Below are positions 9,870 through 17,791 of a DNA stretch of 64,000 nt, one piece after another (the first letter of the stretch is position 1; each line of letters starts with the position of its first letter). The notes beneath the pieces are model-generated. The model was given only the letters and a program-made list of their open reading frames with translations, was not told the origin of the DNA and did no database searches. A program made the position numbers and the translations under genes. This DNA comes from Xanthomonas pisi DSM 18956. GTDB lineage: Bacteria; Pseudomonadota; Gammaproteobacteria; Xanthomonadales; Xanthomonadaceae. The stretch covers positions 32,813-96,812 of the forward strand of contig NZ_JPLE01000015.1 of NCBI RefSeq assembly GCF_001010415.1, read 5' to 3'.

Positions 9870-10450
9870 CCACTACGTTGGCTGCTTGCGGCACTGATCG
9901 CGTGTAGCTTGGCTCCTTACCGCGCCAGCGGCGCGGGCGCTCCAAGGCACGCGCACCATGGCGCGCAAGCAGTGCCTTCTCGCCCCGCAGGTTCAGGGGC
10001 TTGTTTCTGCAGTTTTGCGCAGGCCGTCCATAGCGTACCGGCGAACGCGGTCTACCATCCGCACGGAGCTGTTCCTTCTCCCACCGGGAGAAGGTGCCCC
10101 GCAGGGGCGGATGAGGGTACGGGCGAAGCTTGGTGGAGTTCGAGTGCATATAGCTTCGCTCCGTACCCTCACCCCCGCTCCGCGCCCCGGCCCGCGCTTG
10201 CGGCGCGGGCGCTCCAAGGCACGCGCGCCATGGCGCGCAAGCAGTGCCTTCTCGCCCCGGAGGGAGAGGGGCTTTAATAGTCGCGATCTTCCCGGGCGAA
10301 GCCGTTCGGAAGATCACAAATAGCGCTAGCTCAAGCTACTGACGCCCGCCATAGCTCCTATGACAGCCTCTACCGTCCGCAGCCCCATTAAGGTGCAAAT
10401 GCGCCAAACCCGGTATGCTGCGCGGCAGCAAAACCGCACGGATGGGTGGA
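9870..10450. repeat. Repeat-rich intergenic region
   Basis: This gene-free region holds a 59-bp direct repeat (9928-9986 and 10201-10259, one mismatch) that includes the palindromic core CGCGCCATGGCGCG. At about 10077-10122 there is an inverted-orientation copy of the element forming the 180-bp tandem array at 31741: CTTCTCCC, GGGAGAAG, then GTGCCCCGCAGGGGCGGATGAGGG. A GTACGGGCGAAGCT stretch and a partial complementary stretch (AGCTTCGCTCCGTACCCTC) follow and can pair. No protein-coding frame is credible. Confidence 0.75.
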
Positions 10451-11758
10451 ATGCTTTATCAACTGCATGAGCTGACCCGCAATCTGCTAGCCCCCTGGGT
10501 GCATCAGGCCCAGGCGAACGCCAAGATGTTCTCCGACCCCGACAGCCTGTGGGCCTCGCTTCCCGGCGCCGAACGCATGGCGGCCAGCAACGAGCTGTTC
10601 CATCGGCTGGGCAAGGAATACGAAAAGCCGGCCTGGGCACTGGACGATGTCGAGGTCGATGGCCATTCGCTGCCGATCATCGAACGCGAGGTGCTGAGCA
10701 AGCCATTCTGTCGCCTGCTGCGCTTCAAGCGCTTCAGCGACCACGTCGAGCTGATCGGCAAGATGAAGGAGCAGCCGGCCGTGCTGGTGGTGGCGCCGTT
10801 GTCCGGCCATCACGCCACCTTGCTGCGCGACACCGTGCGCACCCTGCTGCGCAACCACAAGGTCTATGTGACCGACTGGGTGGATGCGCGCATGGTGCCG
10901 CTGGAAGCCGGTGCGTTCCGGCTCGAGGACTACATCACCTATATCCAGGACTTCATCCGCCATATCGGCGCCGAGCGCCTGCATGTGGTGAGCGTGTGCC
11001 AGCCCACCGTGCCGGTGTTGGCGGCGGTGTCGCTGATGGCGACCAACGACGAACCCACGCCGCGCTCGTTGGTGATGATGGGCGGGCCGATCGATGCACG
11101 CCGCAGCCCCACCCAGGTCAATAACCTGGCGACGGAAAACGGCATCGAGTGGTTCCAGAACAACCTGATCCACACCGTGCCGTTCCCGTATCCGGGGCAT
11201 GGCCGCCAGGTGTACCCGGGCTTTCTGCAGCACGCCGGCTTCCTGTCGATGAACCCCAATCGGCATGTGATGTCGCACTGGGATTTCTACACCGACCTGG
11301 TCAAGGGCGACCTGCAGGATGCGCAGGCGCACCGGCAGTTCTACGACGAGTACAACGCCGTGCTCGACATGCCGGCCGAGTATTACCTGGACACGATCCG
11401 CGTGGTGTTTCAGGACTTCCTGCTGCCGCAGGGCAAGTGGAAAGTGGACGGCCAGCTGGTCAAGCCGTCGGCGATCCGCAACACCGCCCTGTTGAGCATC
11501 GAAGGCGAACTGGACGATATCGCCGGACTCGGCCAGACCGAAGCGGTGCACGATCTGTGCACCGGTATCGATGCGGCGCACCGTCGCCACCTGGTGGTGG
11601 AAGGTGCCGGCCATTACGGCATCTTCAGTGGCCGTCGCTGGCGCGAAGTGGTCTACCCGCAGGTGCGCGAGTTCATCGCGCGCTATGACGCAGACCCGGT
11701 CGGCAGCCGCGACCCCGCCACCGTCACGCCCATCCGCAAGCGCGGCAAGCGCGCCTGA
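10451..11758 (+). CDS. phaZ: Intracellular polyhydroxyalkanoate depolymerase
   Basis: This 435-residue alpha/beta-hydrolase mobilises stored polyhydroxyalkanoate granules in the cytoplasm. It matches the intracellular PhaZ family along its full length, starting with MLYQLHELTRN. The nucleophile elbow reads VSVCQPTVP. The Cys is residue 183 when counted from ATG 10451, the position of the reported Cys nucleophile in the Ralstonia eutropha enzyme, which also supports this start. GGPIDARRSPTQVN, GFLSMNP and the C-terminal His in GAGHYGIFSGRRW (likely catalytic) are family stretches. Upstream ATGs at 10415 and 10442 are in frame. A strong terminator follows. Confidence 0.92.
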   Translation: MLYQLHELTRNLLAPWVHQAQANAKMFSDPDSLWASLPGAERMAASNELFHRLGKEYEKPAWALDDVEVDGHSLPIIEREVLSKPFCRLLRFKRFSDHVELIGKMKEQPAVLVVAPLSGHHATLLRDTVRTLLRNHKVYVTDWVDARMVPLEAGAFRLEDYITYIQDFIRHIGAERLHVVSVCQPTVPVLAAVSLMATNDEPTPRSLVMMGGPIDARRSPTQVNNLATENGIEWFQNNLIHTVPFPYPGHGRQVYPGFLQHAGFLSMNPNRHVMSHWDFYTDLVKGDLQDAQAHRQFYDEYNAVLDMPAEYYLDTIRVVFQDFLLPQGKWKVDGQLVKPSAIRNTALLSIEGELDDIAGLGQTEAVHDLCTGIDAAHRRHLVVEGAGHYGIFSGRRWREVVYPQVREFIARYDADPVGSRDPATVTPIRKRGKRA

Positions 11759-11777
11759 GCGCCTGAGCGCAAGGACA

Positions 11778-11815
11778 AACGCTCCCGGTCGTCGTCGACC
11801 GGGAGCGTTTTTTTT
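11778..11815 (+). terminator. Rho-independent terminator of phaZ
   Basis: AACGCTCCCGGTC (11778-11790) pairs perfectly with GACCGGGAGCGTT (11797-11809) around a 6-nt loop, followed by eight T residues. This is a classic intrinsic terminator, 19 nt after the phaZ stop. Confidence 0.95.
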
Positions 11816-11942
11816 ATGCGCGTGATTGCCTCATCCATCGCTGCAGGAACGCATGCGTGTGGCCGTCCCCGTCGAACCGCTCGCGCAGGACGCAGGCCCG
11901 CTCAGCGTGACCGCCTGCGCGAGGCCGCCTGCATCGTGCGAC

Positions 11943-12854
11943 TCAGATCGCACCGCTCTTGACCAGCAGATGCTTGGCCAGCATGCCGTGCACGGCGCCG
12001 ATCGCACGCGCCAGGTGCAGGGTCACGAACAGCAGCAGCACACCGAGCGCGCAGATCGGCAGCGTCAGCCATCCATTGACGACGTCCACACCATCGAAGG
12101 TCATCACCACGCCGGAGTCGAACAGTGACAGCACGGGCGCGAAGACGAACCCCAGCGAAATCGCCAGCAGCGTGACGAATACCGTGAAGTACACGATGCC
12201 CAGCGGCAGCATCAGCAGGAAGTACAGCATGGTGCTCCAGGTGCGCAGGTCGGTGAACATCTCGCCGATCCGCTGCAGCCAGCCGCCCTGCGAGCCCGGA
12301 TGGGACGGTCGGCGCGGCATGCGCACCCCCAGCAAGGTTTCCACCACGCGTCCTTCCACCAAGGACAGCATCCGCACCGACCCGAAGAACAGCACCAGCA
12401 GCGGCACGCCGATGATCAGGATCAGCAGGCCCAACGACAGGCTGCCCCCGGCGACCACCCAGGTGAAATAGAAGATGCCGGTCAGCAGCGACAGCAACAT
12501 GTAGAACAGCGCGCCGTAGGTGCGCGGGTCGGCGGCCACACCGAAGAACTTGCCGATCCATGAGGCACGCCGAGGCGGCAGCGGCGGGCGCAGCGCACGA
12601 CTGACGGTGACTTCGGTTTCGCGATAGATCTCGGCCACTTCATCCGGCGCGCCATAGCTGCCGGCGACGCCTGCGATGACCTCCGCCTCGCTCTTGTCAC
12701 GGTGTTCGGCAAGCTCGGCGCGCAGATATTCCTCGGCGTCGTAAAGCGCATCCTGGACCATCGCCGGGTCGGCACCGGCCAGCGCCTGCCGCAGTTGCGT
12801 CAGGTAATCGGCAATGGTGGTCGGCAACGGACGTGTCTGTGCGATCGTCATCAT
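11943..12854 (-). CDS. HAAS/DUF1700 and sensor-domain membrane protein
   Basis: A 303-residue protein. Residues 1-90 are a helical HAAS-type domain (DYLTQLRQALAG, YDAEEYLRAEL, YGAPDEVAEIYRETE), which in known systems pairs with PadR regulators. The rest has about four to six membrane helices in two similar halves (GALFYMLLSLLTGIFYFTWV and TMLYFLLMLPLGIVYFTV), resembling the putative sensor domain PF13796. The start ATG overlaps the stop of the PadR gene (ATGA), so the two are translationally coupled. I infer that it is the membrane output or sensing partner of that repressor. The ligand is unknown. Confidence 0.85.
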   Translation of the reverse strand: MMTIAQTRPLPTTIADYLTQLRQALAGADPAMVQDALYDAEEYLRAELAEHRDKSEAEVIAGVAGSYGAPDEVAEIYRETEVTVSRALRPPLPPRRASWIGKFFGVAADPRTYGALFYMLLSLLTGIFYFTWVVAGGSLSLGLLILIIGVPLLVLFFGSVRMLSLVEGRVVETLLGVRMPRRPSHPGSQGGWLQRIGEMFTDLRTWSTMLYFLLMLPLGIVYFTVFVTLLAISLGFVFAPVLSLFDSGVVMTFDGVDVVNGWLTLPICALGVLLLFVTLHLARAIGAVHGMLAKHLLVKSGAI

Positions 12855-13213
12855 GAGTGGGTCCCCTCCAGCACGGAATCAACGGAATCACGGGTGGCGC
12901 GCCAGGCGGCGATCCATTGGCGCAGGCAGTCATGCCCGCTGTCGGTAATGCGGTAGTAGCGTCGCGGTGGTCCCGATGCGGACGGCTCGATATGGCTGTG
13001 CAACAGCCCCGCCCCCTCCAGATTGCGCAACACCGGATACAAGGCGCTCTGTTTGCCGCTGAGCACACCCTCCAGCCGCTCGAGCCGCTTGGCGATCAAA
13101 TAGCCGTACAGAGGTTCTTCGGCCTGGGCCAGCACCGCCAGCAAGGCCAGCGACACGGTGCCTGCACTCAGCTCCTTCTGAAATTTGCGCAGGTGGACAT
13201 CCGGCTCGCTCAT
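12851..13213 (-). CDS. PadR-family transcriptional regulator
   Basis: A 120-residue winged-helix protein. The segment LALLAVLAQAEEPLYGYLIAKRL and then LYPVLRNLEGAGLLHS and RRYYRITDSGHDCLRQW are the PadR DNA-binding domain in order. The short C-terminus suggests a dimeric subfamily-2 member. It is the first gene of a two-gene unit with the HAAS-domain membrane protein, overlapping by 4 nt. PadR proteins commonly repress their own operon. I could not identify an operator in the spacer, which contains the hairpin at 13283-13442. Confidence 0.92.
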   Translation of the reverse strand: MSEPDVHLRKFQKELSAGTVSLALLAVLAQAEEPLYGYLIAKRLERLEGVLSGKQSALYPVLRNLEGAGLLHSHIEPSASGPPRRYYRITDSGHDCLRQWIAAWRATRDSVDSVLEGTHS

Positions 13214-13282
13214 CGGCCATCTCCGCTAGGTCGAAGCTCATGCTATGTAGAACCTAGCTATAGCGAATGTGCCGGTAGTCAT

Positions 13283-13442
13283 GGGCGGGGATTGGGGATT
13301 CGGCATTGGGGATTCGCGAAAGCAAAGACAAAGGCGGGGCCGCCGGCTCGCTGGAGCAATCGTTGGCATCGCAATGCGGTCGACCGCAGACGCAGCGTCG
13401 CCTTCGCTAATCCCCCAATGCCGAATCCCCAATCCCCGCCCC
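13283..13442. repeat. Long inverted-repeat hairpin, GGGATT family
   Basis: The left arm at 13283-13320 (GGGCGGGGATTGGGGATTCG, then GCATTGGGGATTCGCGAA) is almost fully complementary to the right arm at 13403-13442 (TTCGCTAATCCCCCAATGCC, then GAATCCCCAATCCCCGCCCC). The loop is about 82 nt. It occupies the spacer between the divergent PadR and alginate-export genes and is the cleanest example of this repeat in the window. The remaining bases of the 13214-13590 spacer show nothing else clear. Confidence 0.88.
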
Positions 13443-13590
13443 ACTCGCGCCCGCCTGTGCAAACCCCAGTGCGTTCATGAGCTTAGAACCTTTGGGTTAC
13501 TGCCTTTCTGGCACGGCTTAACTACAGTCGACGTCCCCCGTGCCGATAAGTTTCGCTCAGGGGTTTTTCACTTTTCGATGGGGCAATACG

Positions 13591-15144
13591 ATGCAATTGA
13601 CACGCTTGGCGCAGCCGGCCATGGCTGAAACTTCCTTTGGAGCCACCCGGCGCCTGTGCCTCGCGATCGGGTTGGCGCTGCCGGTACTGGGCTTTGCGCA
13701 GACACAACCTGCGCCCGCCAATGCCGAACAGACCCAGCCGGAGCCTGCCAAGCCACCGGTCACCGCCGCACCCGCCACCGCCAAGGGCTACCCGCTCGAA
13801 GCGCAGGGCTGGGGCGCCAAGCAGGGTGGCAACATGTGGCAGGTGCGTTGGGCCGAGGACTGGTCGTATTTGAAGGACCCGTCCAAGCGCAAGAGCCCGT
13901 TCGACCCGCTCAAGTACATCCCGCTCAATGCGTCGGGCGATGTCTACGTGTCGCTCAGCAACGAGCTGCGCGTGCGCAGCAATACCATCACCAACCCGGG
14001 ACTGATTCCCGGCAGCCATTCGCAGCAGCAATACCTGTTGCGCGCGTTCTTCGGTGCGGACCTGCATGTGGGCGAACACTTCCGTCTGTATACGGAACTG
14101 GCGCACGGCAGCCTGGATGGCCGCAACGAGGGCACCAAGACCGGTACCCAGGAAAACAACGCGATCCTGCAACAGGTGTTCTTCGACGTGAAGGGCAACA
14201 TCGGCGGCGCCGATACCGGTCTGCGTGTCGGCCGCCAGGTGTTCGTCGACGGGCCCACCACCTTGATGGCGCTGCGCGACAACACCGATATCTTCGTGAC
14301 CTTCAACGGTGCGCGCGCCTGGGCCATCGGCGAAAAGACCCGCGTGGACGTGTTCGATTTCAATTTCAACCTGGATGGCACCGAAGGCCTGGGTGATGAC
14401 CGCATCGACCGCTCGCGGCATTTCCGCGGCGTGGTGGGCGGCTATCGGTTGCCGACCGCCAAACCGATGTATCTGGAACCGTTCTTCTATCAGTTCCGCA
14501 ACGACAACCAGGTGTGGGGCCGCCAGACCGCGGAAGAAAACCGCAACTACTACGGACTGCGGTTGTGGGGCAACGTGGGCAAGCTGCGTACCGACTCGTT
14601 CGTGACCGTGCAGCGCGGCAGCTTCGGCGGACGCGACCTGCGCGCCTACATGGCCAGCACCTCCAATGCGTGGACGCTGAGCGACAACGGCTGGAAGCCG
14701 CGCCTGGGCTTCCATAGCGAAATCGCCTCCGGCGGTGGCGGCACGTCCGGCACCGGCACGCTGCGCAACAACAACTTCCTTTATGGCAACACGATCTACT
14801 TCAGCTGGGCCACCTTCTTCGGCCCGGTGAACCTGGTCACTGCCGCGCCGACATTCACGTTCTCGCCCACGTCCAAGCTCACCGTGAACCTGGAATGGGA
14901 AACCCTGTGGCGGCAGACCACCAGCGATGCGATCTACAACAATCAGGCGCGCGCCTATGCACGCACCCAGAGCACCGGCGAACGTCGCATCGGCACCATG
15001 CCGCGCATCAACGCGACGTGGAATATCGATCCGAACTGGTCGGTGACCTTCCGCGCCGAGCATCTGATGGCAGGGCCTGCCCTGGAAAAGGCCGGTTACG
15101 GCGATTCGACCTTCGTGATGGGCTGGTTGAATTTCCGGTTCTAA
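13591..15144 (+). CDS. Alginate-export family outer-membrane protein
   Basis: A 517-residue protein with an N-terminal signal peptide (hydrophobic LCLAIGLALPVLGFAQ), then a Pro/Ala/Gln-rich linker (QPAPANAEQTQPEPAKPP). A beta-barrel of the Alginate_exp (PF13372) type follows. Alternating aromatic strands are visible throughout, and the protein ends in WLNFRF, the C-terminal aromatic signature of outer-membrane barrels. It probably forms an anionic or polyol-permeable channel. No alginate synthesis genes are nearby, so the substrate is open. ATG 13591 has a GGGG stretch about 9 nt upstream; ATG 13621 is an alternative. A hairpin follows at 15223. Confidence 0.82.
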   Translation: MQLTRLAQPAMAETSFGATRRLCLAIGLALPVLGFAQTQPAPANAEQTQPEPAKPPVTAAPATAKGYPLEAQGWGAKQGGNMWQVRWAEDWSYLKDPSKRKSPFDPLKYIPLNASGDVYVSLSNELRVRSNTITNPGLIPGSHSQQQYLLRAFFGADLHVGEHFRLYTELAHGSLDGRNEGTKTGTQENNAILQQVFFDVKGNIGGADTGLRVGRQVFVDGPTTLMALRDNTDIFVTFNGARAWAIGEKTRVDVFDFNFNLDGTEGLGDDRIDRSRHFRGVVGGYRLPTAKPMYLEPFFYQFRNDNQVWGRQTAEENRNYYGLRLWGNVGKLRTDSFVTVQRGSFGGRDLRAYMASTSNAWTLSDNGWKPRLGFHSEIASGGGGTSGTGTLRNNNFLYGNTIYFSWATFFGPVNLVTAAPTFTFSPTSKLTVNLEWETLWRQTTSDAIYNNQARAYARTQSTGERRIGTMPRINATWNIDPNWSVTFRAEHLMAGPALEKAGYGDSTFVMGWLNFRF

Positions 15145-15222
15145 ACGCGGCGGTTGGTCGGCGCGCTGCAATCGGCTGACGCGATGTGCGTGGGTTTTGG
15201 TCTGACGCGTTGCTGTTGGATC

Positions 15223-15259
15223 ACATGCCGCGTCCGGCCGGGACGCGGCATGTTGGTTT
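15223..15259 (+). terminator. Probable terminator of the outer-membrane barrel gene
   Basis: ACATGCCGCGTCC (15223-15235) pairs perfectly with GGACGCGGCATGT (15241-15253) around a 5-nt loop. It is followed by TGGTTTTC, a short T-rich stretch, and lies 79 nt after the stop. Confidence 0.65.
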
Positions 15260-15976
15260 TCAGCGCTGGTCTGATGACACAGCGCTTTTCGCATGCTGCA
15301 CGCAACAGACAAGCGTCGCCTGCGGTCACTTGTGGCGACGGATTGTCGCGCTGCCCGGCCGGTCGACAATGCCGCAACCGGCTGTATTGCACACGCAAAC
15401 GCGGTCCGCATCCGTCATCGGCCTGCCTGTACCGGGCACATCGAAAAGGCGCTGTCCTTACTGATCAACGGCGCCCTGCGCTCTGCCGCAAGCGCACTGC
15501 CTGCCAACGGCCAGCGGTCGTCAGCCGCAGCTATTTCCGGTTTGCGGACATCCCCTGGAGAGTGACGCCTTTCAGTGCCCCCTGCGCGCATCGGCAGACA
15601 AGCAAACGCGCATCGACACCAAGAAGGCGGGATATTTCAGTATGCAAAAGTATCGATAGCCGTTCGACTGACAGCCGCACACCGCTCGACCAACACCGCA
15701 CGCCACTGCCCCCGCTGCAGGCCCATGTCCGGCTTGAACGACGCGATCTCAGCGCCACTCGCCAGACCGTCGCGGCTGTCGTACGCGCCTCCAGCGACGC
15801 GCCCTCTCCTGGCAAGAGCCGGGATCGAGCTGGTGCAGCCTTGGGCACTCGACGAGCCGCTGCTGGATGGCGAGGCTGCACCGGGCAGCAGCGCGTCTTG
15901 TTACCAATCCCCAATGCCCAATCCCGAATCCCCGCCCCACCTGCACCGGACGCGGCCGAATGCCTACACTACGCAG
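15260..15976. other. Long non-coding spacer upstream of DUF502
   Basis: About 700 bases contain no convincing gene, although frames are open. A single unpaired repeat arm lies at about 15903-15940 (CCAATCCCCAATGCCCAATC, then CCGAATCCCCGCCCC). Its partner could be the stretch continuing into the start of the DUF502 gene. I see no clear promoter. Confidence 0.4.
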
Positions 15977-16651
15977 ATGTCCGAATCCCCCACTCCGCAT
16001 CCCCGCCCTTCCCTGCAACGCGTGTTCCTGACCGGGTTGCTGACCCTGCTGCCGGTCTGGCTGACCTGGGTGGTGGTGAAGTTCGTCTTTTCACTGCTCT
16101 CAGGCATCAGCAGCCCGTGGGTGGTGCCATTGTCCGAGCGCATCGCTGCCTCGTTTCCCGATTACCTTGGCTGGATCAAGGCGCTTTGGGTGCAGAACAC
16201 CATCGCCCTGGTCGCCACGGTGGGGGCGATCCTGTTCGTCGGCATCCTGAGCCGGCGGGTGATCGGCCAACGTTTGCTGCGCTGGTTCGAGGCGATCATG
16301 CGGCGCATCCCGCTGGCCAGCGTGGTCTATGAGAGCGCCCGCAAGTTGCTCGACATCCTGCAGACCCAGCCCGGCAGTACGCAGCGCGTGGTACTGATCG
16401 ACTTCCCGCATCGCGATATGAAGTCGGTCGGCCTGGTCACGCGCGTGATCAAGGAGCAAGGCACCGGCCGCGAGCTGGCGGCGGTGTATGTGCCGACCAC
16501 GCCCAACCCCACCTCCGGCTATCTGGAAATCGTGCCGGTCGAACTGCTCACGCCCACCGACTGGAGCGTGGACCAGGCGATGAGTTTCATCATCTCCGGT
16601 GGCGCGGTTGCGCCGGAGTCGGTTCCCTTCACCCGTACTGCGGATCGCTGA
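15977..16651 (+). CDS. DUF502 family membrane protein
   Basis: A 224-residue inner-membrane protein with two hydrophobic helices (VFLTGLLTLLPVWLTWVVVK and NTIALVATVGAILFVGIL) and a soluble C-terminal domain. MRRIPLASVVYESARKLLDI, VVLIDFPHRDMKSVGLVT and YVPTTPNPTSGYLEIVP are signature DUF502 stretches. The family function is unknown; homologues are widespread in bacteria and plants. ATG 15977 precedes the first helix; upstream in-frame sequence looks non-coding. The first 12 residues (SESPTPHPRP) come from sequence resembling the local repeat. It sits 5 nt before the queuosine-precursor transporter gene, so the two are probably cotranscribed. Confidence 0.88.
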   Translation: MSESPTPHPRPSLQRVFLTGLLTLLPVWLTWVVVKFVFSLLSGISSPWVVPLSERIAASFPDYLGWIKALWVQNTIALVATVGAILFVGILSRRVIGQRLLRWFEAIMRRIPLASVVYESARKLLDILQTQPGSTQRVVLIDFPHRDMKSVGLVTRVIKEQGTGRELAAVYVPTTPNPTSGYLEIVPVELLTPTDWSVDQAMSFIISGGAVAPESVPFTRTADR

Positions 16652-16656
16652 AGCCC

Positions 16657-17433
16657 ATGACACACACGCGTACCCTCGACGATCGTGCGGTCCGCCTGTT
16701 CATTGCCTTGGCGGCATTCTTCTGCGTCAACGCGGCCCTGGCCGAGTTCATCGGCGTGAAGATCTTCGCGCTGGAAGACACGCTCGGCATCGCGCCGCTG
16801 AACTGGAACCTGTTCGGCCAGACCGGTTCGCTCAGTTTCACCGCCGGCACCTTGTTGTGGCCGGTGGTGTTCATCATGACCGACACCATCAACGAATTCT
16901 TCGGAAGCCGCGGGGTGCGTTTCATCTCGTGGGTGGCGGTGGCGCTGATCGGCTACGGCTTCGTGTTCGCATTTGCCGCCATCGCATTGGCGCCGGCAGG
17001 CTGGTGGGTGACCGCAGCGCAGAGCCAGGGCGTGCCCGACTACCAGGCCGCATTCGCGGCGGTGTTCGGGCAGGGCTTGTGGACGATCGGCGGCTCGCTG
17101 GTGGCCTTCCTGTTCGGCCAGTTGATCGACGTGTCGGTGTTCCATCGCATCCGCAAGGTCACCGGCGAAAAACACGTCTGGCTGCGTGCCACCGGCTCCA
17201 CGGCGGTGTCGCAGTTGGTGGACAGCTTCGTGGTGATCTACATCGCCTTCGTGCTTGGCCCTCAGCATTGGTCCACCGACCAGTTCCTGGCGGTGAGCAC
17301 ACTCAACTACGTCTACAAGATGGGTTTTGCGATCGCCTTGATTCCACTGCTCTACCTCGCGCGCCGCGCCATCAGCGCATATCTGGGTGCCGAACGCGCC
17401 GAGCAGTTGCGCGAAGAAGCCGCTGCCGACTAG
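16657..17433 (+). CDS. yhhQ: Queuosine precursor transporter (YhhQ/QPTR family)
   Basis: A 258-residue membrane protein with six or more helices. ALAEFIGVKIF, GTLLWPVVFIMTDTINEFFG and TGSTAVSQLVDSFVVIYIAF are diagnostic of the DUF165/YhhQ family (PF02592), which imports queuosine precursors (preQ0/preQ1) for tRNA modification. The conserved D-x-x-N-E motif in TDTINEFFG is intact. It follows DUF502 after 5 nt. Members of this family are sometimes preQ1-riboswitch controlled; I see no recognisable riboswitch upstream because the gene abuts DUF502. Confidence 0.93.
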   Translation: MTHTRTLDDRAVRLFIALAAFFCVNAALAEFIGVKIFALEDTLGIAPLNWNLFGQTGSLSFTAGTLLWPVVFIMTDTINEFFGSRGVRFISWVAVALIGYGFVFAFAAIALAPAGWWVTAAQSQGVPDYQAAFAAVFGQGLWTIGGSLVAFLFGQLIDVSVFHRIRKVTGEKHVWLRATGSTAVSQLVDSFVVIYIAFVLGPQHWSTDQFLAVSTLNYVYKMGFAIALIPLLYLARRAISAYLGAERAEQLREEAAAD

Positions 17434-17791
17434 GAGCGGCCAACAGACCTAGCGAGCAGTCGTCGGCTGGCTGCGGACGGCGCACTCGGCATCGGAATAC
17501 ACACGCGTGCCCCTGTGGAGCCAAGTCGCGGCAGCGCCCGTCTGGCGGTGAGCACCGTCGTTGTGTTGGCGGCTCTTTGAGACGGCGCGGTGCCCACACG
17601 GTGCCTGACCAAGGCCGGCAGCACCCGTAGCAGCACGCTGCGCGACGGGTTATCGCAGCGCACCATTGCAGCCAGGCACCCTACCCTGCCCGTGCCGCAT
17701 CTGAATTGCATGTGCGGCGCATGCGCCGCACGGCTGGCCGTAGCGGTGCGGATCGGGCAAGCTCCCCGCTCGCTTGTTTCCGGAGCCGGTA
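17434..17791. other. Spacer with a perfect 20-bp palindrome
   Basis: This is non-coding. The notable element is GTGCGGCGCATGCGCCGCAC at 17712-17731, a perfect palindrome 60 nt before the DUF885 gene. It could be an operator or a small hairpin. No other structure stands out. Confidence 0.5.

Noticed and set aside
13511..13526. sigma-54-like TGGCACGGCTTAACTA
   Set aside because: The -24 half fits but the -12 TTGC is missing.
13552..13578. PIP-box-like TTCGC...TTCGA upstream of the outer-membrane barrel gene
   Set aside because: The spacer is 17 nt, not 15, and the second half lies 12 nt before the start codon, too close to act as an activator site.
15575..15976. N-terminal extension of DUF502
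   Set aside because: In-frame sequence is open but has no conserved pattern; the family start fits ATG 15977.
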